Below, piece after piece: positions 35,799-44,584 of a stretch of 64,000 nucleotides of DNA. This stretch comes from Tritonibacter scottomollicae (GTDB lineage Bacteria; Pseudomonadota; Alphaproteobacteria; Rhodobacterales; Rhodobacteraceae). Both the position numbers and the translations under genes were made by a program. The notes beneath the pieces were generated by a model, which was not told the origin of the DNA, made no database searches, and saw only the letters and a program-made list of their open reading frames with translations. Each line of letters begins with the position of its first letter. Within the stretch, counting starts at the first letter, position 1. The stretch is taken from contig NZ_PVUF01000001.1 in the NCBI RefSeq assembly GCF_003003215.1, positions 1-64,000 on the forward strand. Reading direction: 5' to 3'.

Positions 35799-36584
35799 AT
35801 GGAACTCGACGATGCCTACGCAAACGGAGCCTATATCGAAGGGGCTTCAGATTACCCGCCGCGCTGGGCGGCTTCTGCCGAGGACTTCCGCAACAGCCTG
35901 CACGAGCGCGCCCGTCTGGACCTGCCATATGGCGATGGAACGCGGCATCGCTTTGATTTGTTCCTGCCGGAAGAGCCTCCCAAAGGCGTGTTTGTCTTTG
36001 TGCACGGGGGCTACTGGCTGAACTTCGATAAATCGAGCTGGTCACATCTCGCTGTGGGGGCGCTGGCCAAGGGGTGGGCGGTCGCGATGCCGTCTTATGA
36101 CCTTTGTCCGGATGCCACGATTGCCGAGATCACGCAGCAGGTGGCGCAGGCGGTGCAGGCCATTGCGCAGGAGGTCGAGGGCCCCATCGCACTGGCCGGT
36201 CATTCCGCCGGCGGCCATCTGGTGGCGCGGATGCTCGACAGGTCGGTGCTGCCCGATGAGATCGGCGCACGCATCCGGACCGTGGTGCCGATCTCACCCC
36301 TGTCGGATCTGCGCCCCTTGCTGCGGACCTCGATGAACCAGAAATTCGGCATGACGGCCGAGGAGGCCGCAGCCGAAAGCCCGGTGGAAATGCAGGACCG
36401 TCACGCGGCCGAAGTAACGGTCTGGGTCGGCGGATCGGAGCGTCCGGCCTTTCTCGATCAGGCGATCTGGTTGGTGGAAGCCTGGGAGGCGGATCACGTC
36501 ATCGCCTTTGATAAGCACCATTTCAACGTGATCGAGCCGCTGGCCGATCCCGACAGCGATCTGGTCTCGGTGATCACCGGCTAA
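35799..36584 (+). CDS. Alpha/beta hydrolase, kynurenine-formamidase-like
   Basis: The 261-residue protein has the HGGYW oxyanion-hole motif (VFVHGGYWLNF, residues about 67-77), the nucleophile elbow GHSAGGH near residue 133 and a C-terminal histidine in KHHFNVIE. HGG-type hydrolases with this length include kynurenine formamidases (N-formyl-L-kynurenine to kynurenine) and carboxylesterases. The sequence does not decide between them. No tryptophan-degradation genes are nearby. The gene is divergent from gabD and lies about 190 bases before the creatinase gene, so cotranscription is possible. Confidence 0.75.
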   Translation: MELDDAYANGAYIEGASDYPPRWAASAEDFRNSLHERARLDLPYGDGTRHRFDLFLPEEPPKGVFVFVHGGYWLNFDKSSWSHLAVGALAKGWAVAMPSYDLCPDATIAEITQQVAQAVQAIAQEVEGPIALAGHSAGGHLVARMLDRSVLPDEIGARIRTVVPISPLSDLRPLLRTSMNQKFGMTAEEAAAESPVEMQDRHAAEVTVWVGGSERPAFLDQAIWLVEAWEADHVIAFDKHHFNVIEPLADPDSDLVSVITG

Positions 36585-36775
36585 GTCGCGCGCCGCGCGG
36601 TGTCGGAGGGCGGCTCCGCGCGGAATACCGACAAAATATGCTTGCCTCAGCGCTGATTCCGCCTCATCTTCCGGGCGGAACCTGCGATGGCGTCGCGCGT
36701 GGGAACACCCATGGGTTCCACATCCCAAAACATCCTGAACGCCGGGATCTTCTTTTTTGAAAAGGAGGGTCCAGC

Positions 36776-37984
36776 ATGACTGCTCGTCCTGAATTCTATC
36801 GCTTTCACAACGGTGAGAAGGCGCCGCTGCAATTTGCCGTGGCCGAATATGAGGCTCGCATCGCCGGGCTGCGTCGCATCATGTCTGATCTTGGGGTGGG
36901 GGCCGCGGTCTTCACCTCCATGCACAACATCTCTTACTACTCCGGCTTCACCTATTGCGCCTTTGGCCGACCCTATGGGTTGGTGGTGACAGCGGACCAG
37001 GCGGTCACCATCAGCGCTGGCATCGACGCGGGCCAGCCCTGGCGCCGTTCCTTCTGCGACAACATTACCTATACCGACTGGCAGCGCGACAATTTCTGGC
37101 GCGCGATCCTGTCGGTGACCGGTGCCGGGGCCACCATCGGCTACGAGAGCGACCATCTGACCCTGCTGCAAAAGGGCAAGCTCGAGCATTTCCTCGCGCC
37201 GTCATTCGTGGTGGATCTTTATGAGCCCACCATGGTGCAGCGGATGCACAAATCCGCCGCCGAACTGGAGCTGATCCGTGCCGGCGCGGCGGTGGCGGAT
37301 GTCGGCGGCTATGCCATCCGTGATGCGGTCAAGGCGGGCGCGCGCGAGATCGACGTGGCCATGGCGGGCCGGGATGCGATGGAGCTGGACATCGCCACGC
37401 GCTTTCCGGATGCGGAATACCGAGACAGCTGGGTCTGGTTCCAGTCCGGTCTCAACACCGATGGTGCTCACAACCCGGTAACGGCGCGCCAGCTGCAGCG
37501 CGGCGATATCCTGTCGCTCAACACATTTCCGATGATCTCGGGCTATTACACCGCGCTCGAGCGGACGATGTTTGTCGAGGAGGTCGATGCCGAGAGCCTG
37601 AAGATATGGCAGGCCAACGTCGCCGCGCATGAATATGGCATGTCGCTGCTGCAACCGGGGGCCAGCTGCGCCGAGATCACCAACAAGATCAACGACTTCT
37701 TTGAGGAGCGCGACCTTCTGCAATATCGCACCTTCGGCTATGGTCACTCCTTTGGCGTGCTGTCGCACTATTATGGGCGCGAGGCCGGGCTGGAACTGCG
37801 CGAGGATATCGACACGGTGCTGGAGCCGGGCATGGTGATCTCTATGGAGCCGATGCTGACCCTCGCAGAGGGCCAGCCGGGTGCCGGAGGCTACCGCGAG
37901 CATGACATTCTGATCGTCACTGAGGATGGCAACGAGAACATTACAAAGTACCCCTACGGGCCGGAGTTCAACGTGGTCGGCTGA
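36776..37984 (+). CDS. creA: Creatinase (creatine amidinohydrolase)
   Basis: The 402-residue protein has the creatinase/pita-bread fold and matches the Pseudomonas enzyme along its whole length: FTSMHNISYYSGFTYCAFGR, ISAGIDAGQPWRRSF, DWQRDNFW, WFQSGLNTDGAHNPVT with the catalytic histidine at residue 232, and the near-identical LQYRTFGYGHSFGVLSHYYG and ELREDIDTVLEPGMVISMEP. The five metal ligands of the related aminopeptidases are not all kept, as expected of creatinase. It hydrolyses creatine to sarcosine and urea. A strong AAGGAGGG precedes the ATG. No sarcosine oxidase, urease or creatininase gene is beside it. Confidence 0.92.
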   Translation: MTARPEFYRFHNGEKAPLQFAVAEYEARIAGLRRIMSDLGVGAAVFTSMHNISYYSGFTYCAFGRPYGLVVTADQAVTISAGIDAGQPWRRSFCDNITYTDWQRDNFWRAILSVTGAGATIGYESDHLTLLQKGKLEHFLAPSFVVDLYEPTMVQRMHKSAAELELIRAGAAVADVGGYAIRDAVKAGAREIDVAMAGRDAMELDIATRFPDAEYRDSWVWFQSGLNTDGAHNPVTARQLQRGDILSLNTFPMISGYYTALERTMFVEEVDAESLKIWQANVAAHEYGMSLLQPGASCAEITNKINDFFEERDLLQYRTFGYGHSFGVLSHYYGREAGLELREDIDTVLEPGMVISMEPMLTLAEGQPGAGGYREHDILIVTEDGNENITKYPYGPEFNVVG

Positions 37985-38159
37985 CGTCGCGGCTCCTGAA
38001 ACAGCTTGACCGGCACGCGCGGGACCTGCATCCAACGCGTGCCGGTGCTTGGAGCTGTGACGCTCCTCGGGTCGCGTTGGAATCTTGGCCTAGGTCATTG
38101 TTTTTGGGCGCAAGACGTCCGACATTGTGCTCAGGTGTACGGAGTGTGAAGGGGGCGAC

Positions 38160-38798
38160 ATGGCCTATGTGAAGTGGATTTTCTTTCTGACCTTCTGGCT
38201 TTTTGTCGGTGGTTTCCTGCACTACACCCTGCCGCAAAATGACGTGGTGCGCATCGTCAACACCTATGAGGAGCGCAAGGAGCTCGGCGATTGGACCCGC
38301 ATGTTCTGGTCGACGCCCGATACGCAGAGCGCCGGCCTGTCGAACCGGGATGTGCAGTTTATTCAGGCGGTGCGCCCGAATGGTCGCGCGATCGTCTATC
38401 GGAATGAGGATACGGGGTGGAGCTGGCCGCCCTATTTTAAATTCGATACGGCCAATCTCTACACCGAGGCAAACGACGCGATCTCAACGAAGGATAAACC
38501 CGAGTGGGTGCGTATCATGCACTACGGGTGGCGCAGTGAGCTTTTGTCCTCCTTTCCCAACGCAGTTTCAATTTCGCCAGCGGCAGGGCCTGATGACAAG
38601 CCGGTCAATTGGATCTCCATCATCATACTGGTGCTGCTGGCGGCGATCTTCTGGGCAATTTTTGTGCGCCTGCGCAGGTTCAAGCGGAACCGTCTCGATC
38701 CCCTTTTCGACAACGTCGAGGACGGGTTCTACGCGGCCGGAGATGCCATCGACGACCGCACGCGTGGCGTGCGTCGCTGGTTCCGGCGTAAACCCTGA
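38160..38798 (+). CDS. DUF1523 family membrane protein
   Basis: The 212-residue protein has an N-terminal membrane segment (WIFFLTFWLFVGGFLHYTL), a periplasmic middle (VVRIVNTYEERKELGDWTRM; VRPNGRAIVYRNEDTGWSWP) and a second membrane segment near residue 155 (ISIIILVLLAAIFWAIFV). DUF1523 is a family known mainly in Rhodobacterales; the function is unknown. ATG 38160 is preceded by GGGGGC, and the frame from 38127 is longer without support. It is a single gene. Confidence 0.85.
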   Translation: MAYVKWIFFLTFWLFVGGFLHYTLPQNDVVRIVNTYEERKELGDWTRMFWSTPDTQSAGLSNRDVQFIQAVRPNGRAIVYRNEDTGWSWPPYFKFDTANLYTEANDAISTKDKPEWVRIMHYGWRSELLSSFPNAVSISPAAGPDDKPVNWISIIILVLLAAIFWAIFVRLRRFKRNRLDPLFDNVEDGFYAAGDAIDDRTRGVRRWFRRKP

Positions 38799-38980
38799 CA
38801 CGGCGACGACAGCGCACCCAAAATGCGGATGCTGCAGTACGATTTGCTCAAAATTATTGAAGGTCCAACCGAATTTTATTGAGGACTTATCGGCTGGAAA
38901 CCTGCGTGACATAAACCTCTGGTAAGGGCAGGGGGCTACACTCCGTCGGTGTGAAACGCACCTAATTTCGGAGAGAAACC

Positions 38981-39718
38981 ATGAAGACGCTGCTGGCCAC
39001 TCTTGGCCTCGTAACTCTGTCCTGGACACCTATGGCTCAGGCGGCGGAACCGCTTGTGGTCGGTGTGGAAGACACCGAATATCTGCCGCACTACAATTGG
39101 GATGGAGAGGCTTATTCCGGCTTTGGCGCGGATATTCTGAACCGATTTGCCGCGGATGAGGGGTACGAACTGACCTTCCGCGCACTGCCAGTTTCGCGCC
39201 TGATGCAGGCGGTGATAAACGGTGATGTGGACCTGAAATACCCTGACAATGCCTATTGGTCGGCTGACCTTAAGGAGGGCACCGACTTGGTTTACTCCGA
39301 GCCTGTGGTCGAAGCGATCGACGGTGTGATGGTCGAACCCGCAAACAAGGGAGCGGGGGTCGAGCAGATCAAACGCTTGGGTATCGTTTTGGGGTTCACC
39401 GCCTTTGCTTGGTTGGATCGGATCGAAAGCGGTAGCGTCGCTCTGACGAAAAATTCCAGCCTCACCGGAATGGTGCGTCAGGCGCTCGCGGGTCGTATTG
39501 ATGGTGCCTATGCCAATCTTGACGTCGTGCGTCACGTGCTTGTGGAGCTGGGGCACGAACCCGATGCTCTCGTCTTTGACGAAAGCCTGCCGCATTCCGT
39601 TTCGAACTATCACCTCTCCACAAGCACGCATTCAGATGTCGTCGCTGCCTTTGATGCTTGGATGGATGCCAACCCCGAGGTTATCGCGGAGCTGAAGGCG
39701 AAACACGGGCTGAACTGA
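38981..39718 (+). CDS. Transporter substrate-binding-like protein (SBP_bac_3 fold)
   Basis: The 245-residue protein has a signal peptide (TLLATLGLVTLSWTPMAQAA, cut before EP) and the layout of amino-acid-type extracellular solute-binding proteins: LVVGVEDTEYLPHYNWDGEA YSGFGADI at the start and a second lobe around VRQALAGRIDGAYANLDVVR. No transporter permease is beside it, so it may be an orphan binding protein or a sensory one. AGGAGA-like GGAGAGAAACC precedes the ATG. It is followed by the convergent glycosyltransferase gene. Confidence 0.78.
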   Translation: MKTLLATLGLVTLSWTPMAQAAEPLVVGVEDTEYLPHYNWDGEAYSGFGADILNRFAADEGYELTFRALPVSRLMQAVINGDVDLKYPDNAYWSADLKEGTDLVYSEPVVEAIDGVMVEPANKGAGVEQIKRLGIVLGFTAFAWLDRIESGSVALTKNSSLTGMVRQALAGRIDGAYANLDVVRHVLVELGHEPDALVFDESLPHSVSNYHLSTSTHSDVVAAFDAWMDANPEVIAELKAKHGLN

Positions 39719-39784
39719 GGCCTGCCGCTCTGCGGCGGCGTGATGCTGCACGGGAGCGTTGGCGAGACACTACGTGCCTTTGCC

Positions 39785-41362
39785 TCAGTCCGCGAACAGG
39801 TGCGGCGTGCGTGCGACTTCCAGCGCGGTCTCATAAGGCACGTCGAGGAAATGCGCCACTGCGGTGGCATTTTCACTCTCAGACGCGCGCTCCATGACCG
39901 CCCAATGTCGCGCGAACCCTGCATCGCGGATCTGATCGATTTCGCTGGCGATGTCATTGCGTATTGTCGGTAGCAGCCGCTCCAACATCGCCTTTGGGGC
40001 GTGCTGTCCAGCGAGGCCGACCCGATGGGCGTGGCCGATCAGATAGTCATCGGAAAAACTGCAGTCTATTCTGAGTAGCCGCGCATGAGACCGGTCTGAA
40101 AAGAAGTCATGCATGAGATCCAACGCTGATGGATCCATGCAGATGATCAGGCGATCCGTCTCGTAGTAGTCAAAGAGCATCCGCGTGAGCGCCCGGCGAT
40201 GGCGCGTGCGCTTCTCCAGCGTGCGTTGTATCCCGCCCAGATCCGGCAACGGCGTGGTCTCTTCGTGAAACAGATACTCGATCGCCGGTGTATTGGTCAG
40301 TTTGCGGATCTGGTCCAGCATGCGCTTGGCCACATGCCATTTTTTGCAGGTCAGGATCAACAGCTCTCGCTCGCGGCCCAGGCTGCTTTCGGTTTCCCAG
40401 AAACGGGGCGCAAACCGTTGTCCGGTGCGGCCCCGTGCCGACAGGAACTTGTAGAGGTTTGCGCCTTCGTTTGAGATCTGAAATTCTACATCTCGGGCCG
40501 CATACAGCCGTCCCAAGCGGGTTTTCAACTCCTGCGCATCTGAACTGATCTTGCGGGCGAACAAAAAGTCCTGACGCAGCAGAAGGTCGTAGTGGTCGTT
40601 GTGAAAGTTCACGGGCATGCCGTAGTCGCTGAACATTAGAAATGTCAGGGTGCGGCATTCGATTTCATCTTCGGGGATCAAGTGACGCACGAGCGTCTGA
40701 AAAAAAGTCTCGTCGGGGATCCAGGTTGAGGCGAAGAAGCGCGTTACGTCACGTCGCTTGCGCACCATTTTCAGGATCGCTTCGACGGTGCGGCGGCGCA
40801 GGCACCACCATTGGCTGCCAATCTGGACCTCGATGTCGGCAGGCACGTCTCGGGTCAGCCCGAGCTTTTTTTGCAGTTCATAGGCAAGGTAGAACAGGCG
40901 CGGCTGGCTGCGCTCGTTGAAATAGTGTCGATAGATCAACCGGTCATCTTTCATGCCGGTTTTGATCCAGTCGCTTTCGAAAAAATCAAAGCTCTCCACG
41001 AAATCCTTGTCATTGCGGTCCAGAAAGTCACGCGCATATTCGGCGGTCTTGATCGCCATGCAGTCGCCGGAGAGCATGTAGAAATGAGTGGCGCGCGGGA
41101 ACGTCTCGACCGCGGCCTGCAGGGTGTTCAGTGTGGCGCGCACCAGCGACCATTCCCCCCAGCCGCATTTGACCCTGCGTCGGGCAAAGGTGACGTTGGG
41201 GTTGTCCGCCAGCGCGGTTTGGATGGCGCTATAGTCCTGCGTTCGGGCGCGCGCGTCGAAATGAATTGCCATGTAGTCGCCGGTCGCAGTGAGCCGCTCG
41301 GCCTGCTCGATGATCGCAGCCGGGTCTTTGTGGCAGAGCAGAATATAGGCGATTTTTGCCAT
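39785..41362 (-). CDS. GT14 (Branch-type) glycosyltransferase with DUF5927-like C-terminal half
   Basis: The 525-residue protein begins MAKIAYILLCHKDPAAIIEQ, like core-2/I-branching beta-1,6-N-acetylglucosaminyltransferases and xylosyltransferases of family GT14. Typical motifs are HFYMLSGDCMAIK, QIGSQWWCLRRRTVEAIL and WIPDETFFQTLV. The C-terminal 230 residues are a separate domain known in Rhodobacteraceae as DUF5927. No signal peptide or membrane segment is seen, so it acts in the cytoplasm or at the inner face of the membrane. ATG 41362 is used, as the frame from 41464 only adds non-similar residues. It is divergent from a sulfotransferase gene 137 bases away. Confidence 0.8.
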   Translation of the reverse strand: MAKIAYILLCHKDPAAIIEQAERLTATGDYMAIHFDARARTQDYSAIQTALADNPNVTFARRRVKCGWGEWSLVRATLNTLQAAVETFPRATHFYMLSGDCMAIKTAEYARDFLDRNDKDFVESFDFFESDWIKTGMKDDRLIYRHYFNERSQPRLFYLAYELQKKLGLTRDVPADIEVQIGSQWWCLRRRTVEAILKMVRKRRDVTRFFASTWIPDETFFQTLVRHLIPEDEIECRTLTFLMFSDYGMPVNFHNDHYDLLLRQDFLFARKISSDAQELKTRLGRLYAARDVEFQISNEGANLYKFLSARGRTGQRFAPRFWETESSLGRERELLILTCKKWHVAKRMLDQIRKLTNTPAIEYLFHEETTPLPDLGGIQRTLEKRTRHRRALTRMLFDYYETDRLIICMDPSALDLMHDFFSDRSHARLLRIDCSFSDDYLIGHAHRVGLAGQHAPKAMLERLLPTIRNDIASEIDQIRDAGFARHWAVMERASESENATAVAHFLDVPYETALEVARTPHLFAD

Positions 41363-41499
41363 CTTCGGGATGCAATACCCTGTTTTATAGGATTGTTTCC
41401 TTGATAAAGAGGAAACTGGCGTGAATAAACCAGATTGTTTTGCAATTGCGGCCAGAGCGGGCATTCTGGCCCCGAATGAAGAGCGAAGGACAGCGAAAG

Positions 41500-42318
41500 A
41501 TGGGATTTCCCGGCACCTGGATGACGGAGAGCGAAAGCGTGGTCTATCGCGTGGTGCCCAAATGCGCCTGCTCTACCATTGGCCAGATCATGTTCTATTC
41601 CGATCACGGGCGCTTTTTTGACGGCGATATCCACGATTCCACCGCCGGGCTGCACAAATGGGCGCAGGAGGACAGCAAGCCGCTGATTGAGGCCAATGTG
41701 ACATCGCACGGCGCTTATGCCTTCACTTGCGTGCGTAACCCCTACACTCGAATACTCAGTTCGTTTTTCGACAAGATCTGCGGCATCCAGCGCAACGGAC
41801 GGCGCTACCGTGGCAACCTGGTGCCCAAGCTGATGTATGAATATGGCATCGAGGTCGGCGGCGAGGATGGCAAGCAGGAGTTTGACCAGATCAAGAGCTT
41901 CCGGCGGTTTCTGCTATTTGCCCGCGACACCATCCGCTGGCGGCGTCCGATGGATCCGGACATTCACTGGTCGGCGGCTTCGGGGCATGTGTCGACCTTC
42001 ATCGTGAACGGCGGGCGCTACGACAAGGTGGTCTGGACTGAAAAATTCAACGACGGCATGCAGGAGGTGCTGGATGCCATCGAGACACCGCATCAGGTGG
42101 ATCTGGCCTCGATCCCGCGCTTCAACGAGAGCGAAGGTCATGGCCCGAAGCGCGCGCATCCGGTCGAGGACTATTTCGACGATCTGTCGATGCATCTGGT
42201 CTACGAGATCTACAAACGCGATTTCGAATTGTTCAAATATGACGTCGAGAACCCGGGCAACAAGCTGCCCATCGGCGAGATTGATCTCGACGAGATCCAC
42301 GCCAAGCTTGGCGACTGA
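41500..42318 (+). CDS. Sulfotransferase (family 2)
   Basis: The 272-residue protein has the PAPS-binding signatures of carbohydrate sulfotransferases: the 5'-phosphosulfate loop PKCACST at residues 20-26 and the 3'-phosphate segment CVRNPYTRILSSFF near residue 75. It would transfer sulfate from PAPS to a glycan or other acceptor. The ATG at 41500 has AAGGACAGCGAAAG upstream; ATG 41476 is also in frame. It is divergent from a GT14 glycosyltransferase gene, which suggests that the two build a sulfated surface saccharide; this is inference from context. Confidence 0.8.
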   Translation: MGFPGTWMTESESVVYRVVPKCACSTIGQIMFYSDHGRFFDGDIHDSTAGLHKWAQEDSKPLIEANVTSHGAYAFTCVRNPYTRILSSFFDKICGIQRNGRRYRGNLVPKLMYEYGIEVGGEDGKQEFDQIKSFRRFLLFARDTIRWRRPMDPDIHWSAASGHVSTFIVNGGRYDKVVWTEKFNDGMQEVLDAIETPHQVDLASIPRFNESEGHGPKRAHPVEDYFDDLSMHLVYEIYKRDFELFKYDVENPGNKLPIGEIDLDEIHAKLGD

Positions 42319-42582
42319 CGGAACTATGAGATCAGGGTGCGGGGGACGCTCCCGCCCGGCTTGCGATCATTGGAAATGATCTGACCCGGTTGGGCCGGGC
42401 GCCGGGCTGGCGCCCGGCGCGGTGCTTGAGGCATCTGTTGCGGTGCCAGTGTAGAGGCCTGCGTTTGGGGCAGGCGGAAAGAGCGGGATCTGTTGAGAAG
42501 CGGTGCAGGGGCAGGTCTGCCCTTGACACGGGTCGCTGCTGTTGCGGCTCCCAAGGTATCGATGGCAAGACGTCGGACACAA
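42319..42582. other. Intergenic region after the sulfotransferase gene
   Basis: No coding frame is supported here. A hairpin GCGGG/CCCGC near 42339-42355 and a strong GC stem at 42394-42418 follow the sulfotransferase stop. The rest, up to the ilvD terminator at 42583, has nothing I can identify. Confidence 0.5.
42394..42418 (+). terminator. Strong GC stem-loop after the sulfotransferase gene
   Basis: GCCGGGCGCC at 42394-42403 pairs perfectly with GGCGCCCGGC at 42409-42418 around GGGCT. There is no T-run after it, so it is a possible factor-assisted terminator or stability element 76 bases after the stop. Confidence 0.45.
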
Positions 42583-42612
42583 AAAGGCCCCTGCGACAAG
42601 ACAGGGGCCTTT
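42583..42612 (-). terminator. Intrinsic terminator of ilvD
   Basis: AAAGGCCCCTG at 42583-42593 pairs with CAGGGGCCTTT at 42602-42612 around CGACAAGA. On the minus strand the stem runs into TTTTTGTG. It lies 17 bases after the ilvD stop. Confidence 0.88.
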
Positions 42613-42629
42613 GATCTTTTTGGTCGGGG

Positions 42630-44474
42630 TTATTCGTCCTCGGGCACCTGACGCACCGCGCCCTTGGCCGCCGAAGTGGCGAGCATGGCATAGGCCTTCA
42701 AGGCGGTGGAGACCTTGCGCTTGCGTTTGGCGACCGGTTTCCAACCCTTCTCGTCCATCGCGGCGCGGCGGGCGGCCAGGGTCGCCTCATCCACTGCCAG
42801 GTTGATCGTGCGGTTGGGGATGTCGATCTCGATGGTGTCGCCCTGTTCCACCAGGCCGATGGTGCCGCCCTCGGCAGCCTCGGGCGAGACATGGCCAATC
42901 GACAGACCGGATGTGCCGCCCGAGAAACGGCCATCGGTCAGGAGCGCGCAGTCTTTGCCCAGACCTTTGGATTTCAGGTAGGAGGTCGGGTAGAGCATTT
43001 CCTGCATGCCGGGACCGCCACGCGGGCCTTCGTAGCGGATCACCACCACGTCGCCGGCGCTGACCTTGCCGGTCAGGATGTCATTCACCGCCTGATCCTG
43101 GCTTTCGCAGACGTAGGCTTTGCCGGTGAACTTCAGGATCGAGGCATCCACACCGGCCGTTTTCACGATGCAGCCATCGAGCGCGATATTGCCGAACAGC
43201 ACCGCAAGGCCGCCGTCCTGACTGAAGGCGTGTTCCTTGGCGCGGATCACGCCGCCGGCGCGGTCGGTGTCCAGCTCCTTGAACCGGTTCTCGGTCGAGA
43301 AGGCCTGGGTGGTGCGCACGCCGCCGGGGGCGGCCTTGAACAGGGAGACCGCGTCGGGGTTGTTGGCGACGGTGATGTCCCATTTGGCGATCGCCTCGCC
43401 CATCGACGCGGTGTGGACCGTCGGCACATCGGTGTGTAGCAGGTCGGCGCGGGACAGCTCGCCCAGGATCGAGAAGATGCCGCCGGCGCGGTGCACGTCC
43501 TCCATGTGGACGTTCTCAGTATTGGGCGCGACCTTGCACAGGCAGGGCACCCTGCGGCTGAGGCGGTCGATGTCCTGCATGGTGAAATCGATCTTGCCCT
43601 CATGGGCGATCGCCAGCAGGTGCAGCACCGTGTTGGTGGAGCCACCCATGGCGATGTCGAGGCTCATGGCGTTTTCAAACGCTTCGAAGGTGGCGACTTC
43701 GCGCGGCAGCAGGCCTTTTTCCTCGCCCTCGTAATGGCGCTTGGTGATCTCGACGATCTTGCGCCCGGCCTCAAGGAACAGGTGCTTGCGGTCCGCGTGG
43801 GTTGCCAGTGTGGAGCCATTGCCCGGCAGCGCCAGACCCAGCGCCTCCGCGAGGCAGTTCATCGAGTTGGCGGTGAACATGCCCGAACACGACCCGCAGG
43901 TGGGGCAGGCGTTTTCCTCGATGTGCAACACTTCCTCGTCGGTCAGCTTGTCGCTGGCCGCGGCCACCATCGCATCGACCAGATCGACCTTTTTGGCATC
44001 AAGGGATTCGATGTCGATTTTGCCCGCTTCCATCGGTCCGCCGGAGACGAAGATCACTGGGATGTTGAGCCGCATGGCGGCCATCATCATGCCGGGAGTG
44101 ATCTTGTCGCAGTTGGAGATGCAGACCATCGCGTCGGCGCAATGGGCGTTGACCATATATTCGACGCTGTCGGCAATCACCTCGCGCGAGGGCAGGGAGT
44201 AGAGCATGCCGTCATGGCCCATGGCGATGCCATCATCCACCGCGATGGTGTTGAATTCCTTGGCCACACCGCCAGCGTTTTCCACCTCGCGGGCCACCAT
44301 CTGGCCCAGATCCTTGAGGTGGACGTGGCCGGGCACAAATTGGGTGAAGGAGTTGACGATGGCGATGATCGGTTTGCCGAAATCGCTTTCGGTCATGCCG
44401 GTGGCGCGCCACAGGCCGCGGGCGCCGGCCATGTTGCGACCGTGGGTGGAGGTTCTGGATCGGTACATCGGCAT
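42630..44474 (-). CDS. ilvD: Dihydroxy-acid dehydratase
   Basis: The 614-residue protein shows the IlvD/Edd signatures: [16 protein letters not shown], the cluster cysteines Cys122 ([10 protein letters not shown]) and Cys193/Cys196 ([11 protein letters not shown]), and near the C-terminus [23 protein letters not shown]. It dehydrates 2,3-dihydroxyisovalerate and 2,3-dihydroxy-3-methylvalerate in valine and isoleucine synthesis, with an iron-sulfur cluster, in the cytoplasm. Length is normal. It is a single gene with its own terminator; the upstream 110 bases before benE contain no attenuator that I can see. Confidence 0.97.
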   Translation of the reverse strand: MPMYRSRTSTHGRNMAGARGLWRATGMTESDFGKPIIAIVNSFTQFVPGHVHLKDLGQMVAREVENAGGVAKEFNTIAVDDGIAMGHDGMLYSLPSREVIADSVEYMVNAHCADAMVCISNCDKITPGMMMAAMRLNIPVIFVSGGPMEAGKIDIESLDAKKVDLVDAMVAAASDKLTDEEVLHIEENACPTCGSCSGMFTANSMNCLAEALGLALPGNGSTLATHADRKHLFLEAGRKIVEITKRHYEGEEKGLLPREVATFEAFENAMSLDIAMGGSTNTVLHLLAIAHEGKIDFTMQDIDRLSRRVPCLCKVAPNTENVHMEDVHRAGGIFSILGELSRADLLHTDVPTVHTASMGEAIAKWDITVANNPDAVSLFKAAPGGVRTTQAFSTENRFKELDTDRAGGVIRAKEHAFSQDGGLAVLFGNIALDGCIVKTAGVDASILKFTGKAYVCESQDQAVNDILTGKVSAGDVVVIRYEGPRGGPGMQEMLYPTSYLKSKGLGKDCALLTDGRFSGGTSGLSIGHVSPEAAEGGTIGLVEQGDTIEIDIPNRTINLAVDEATLAARRAAMDEKGWKPVAKRKRKVSTALKAYAMLATSAAKGAVRQVPEDE

Positions 44475-44584
44475 TATGCTGGTTCCCTATATTTTTGCCC
44501 ACAGGGACACTATTCGCGCAGTAAAGGCAACATGTCGGGGCGGTTCGAGGTCACGAAATTACTCTTGCGGCGGGTCTCGCGTGG

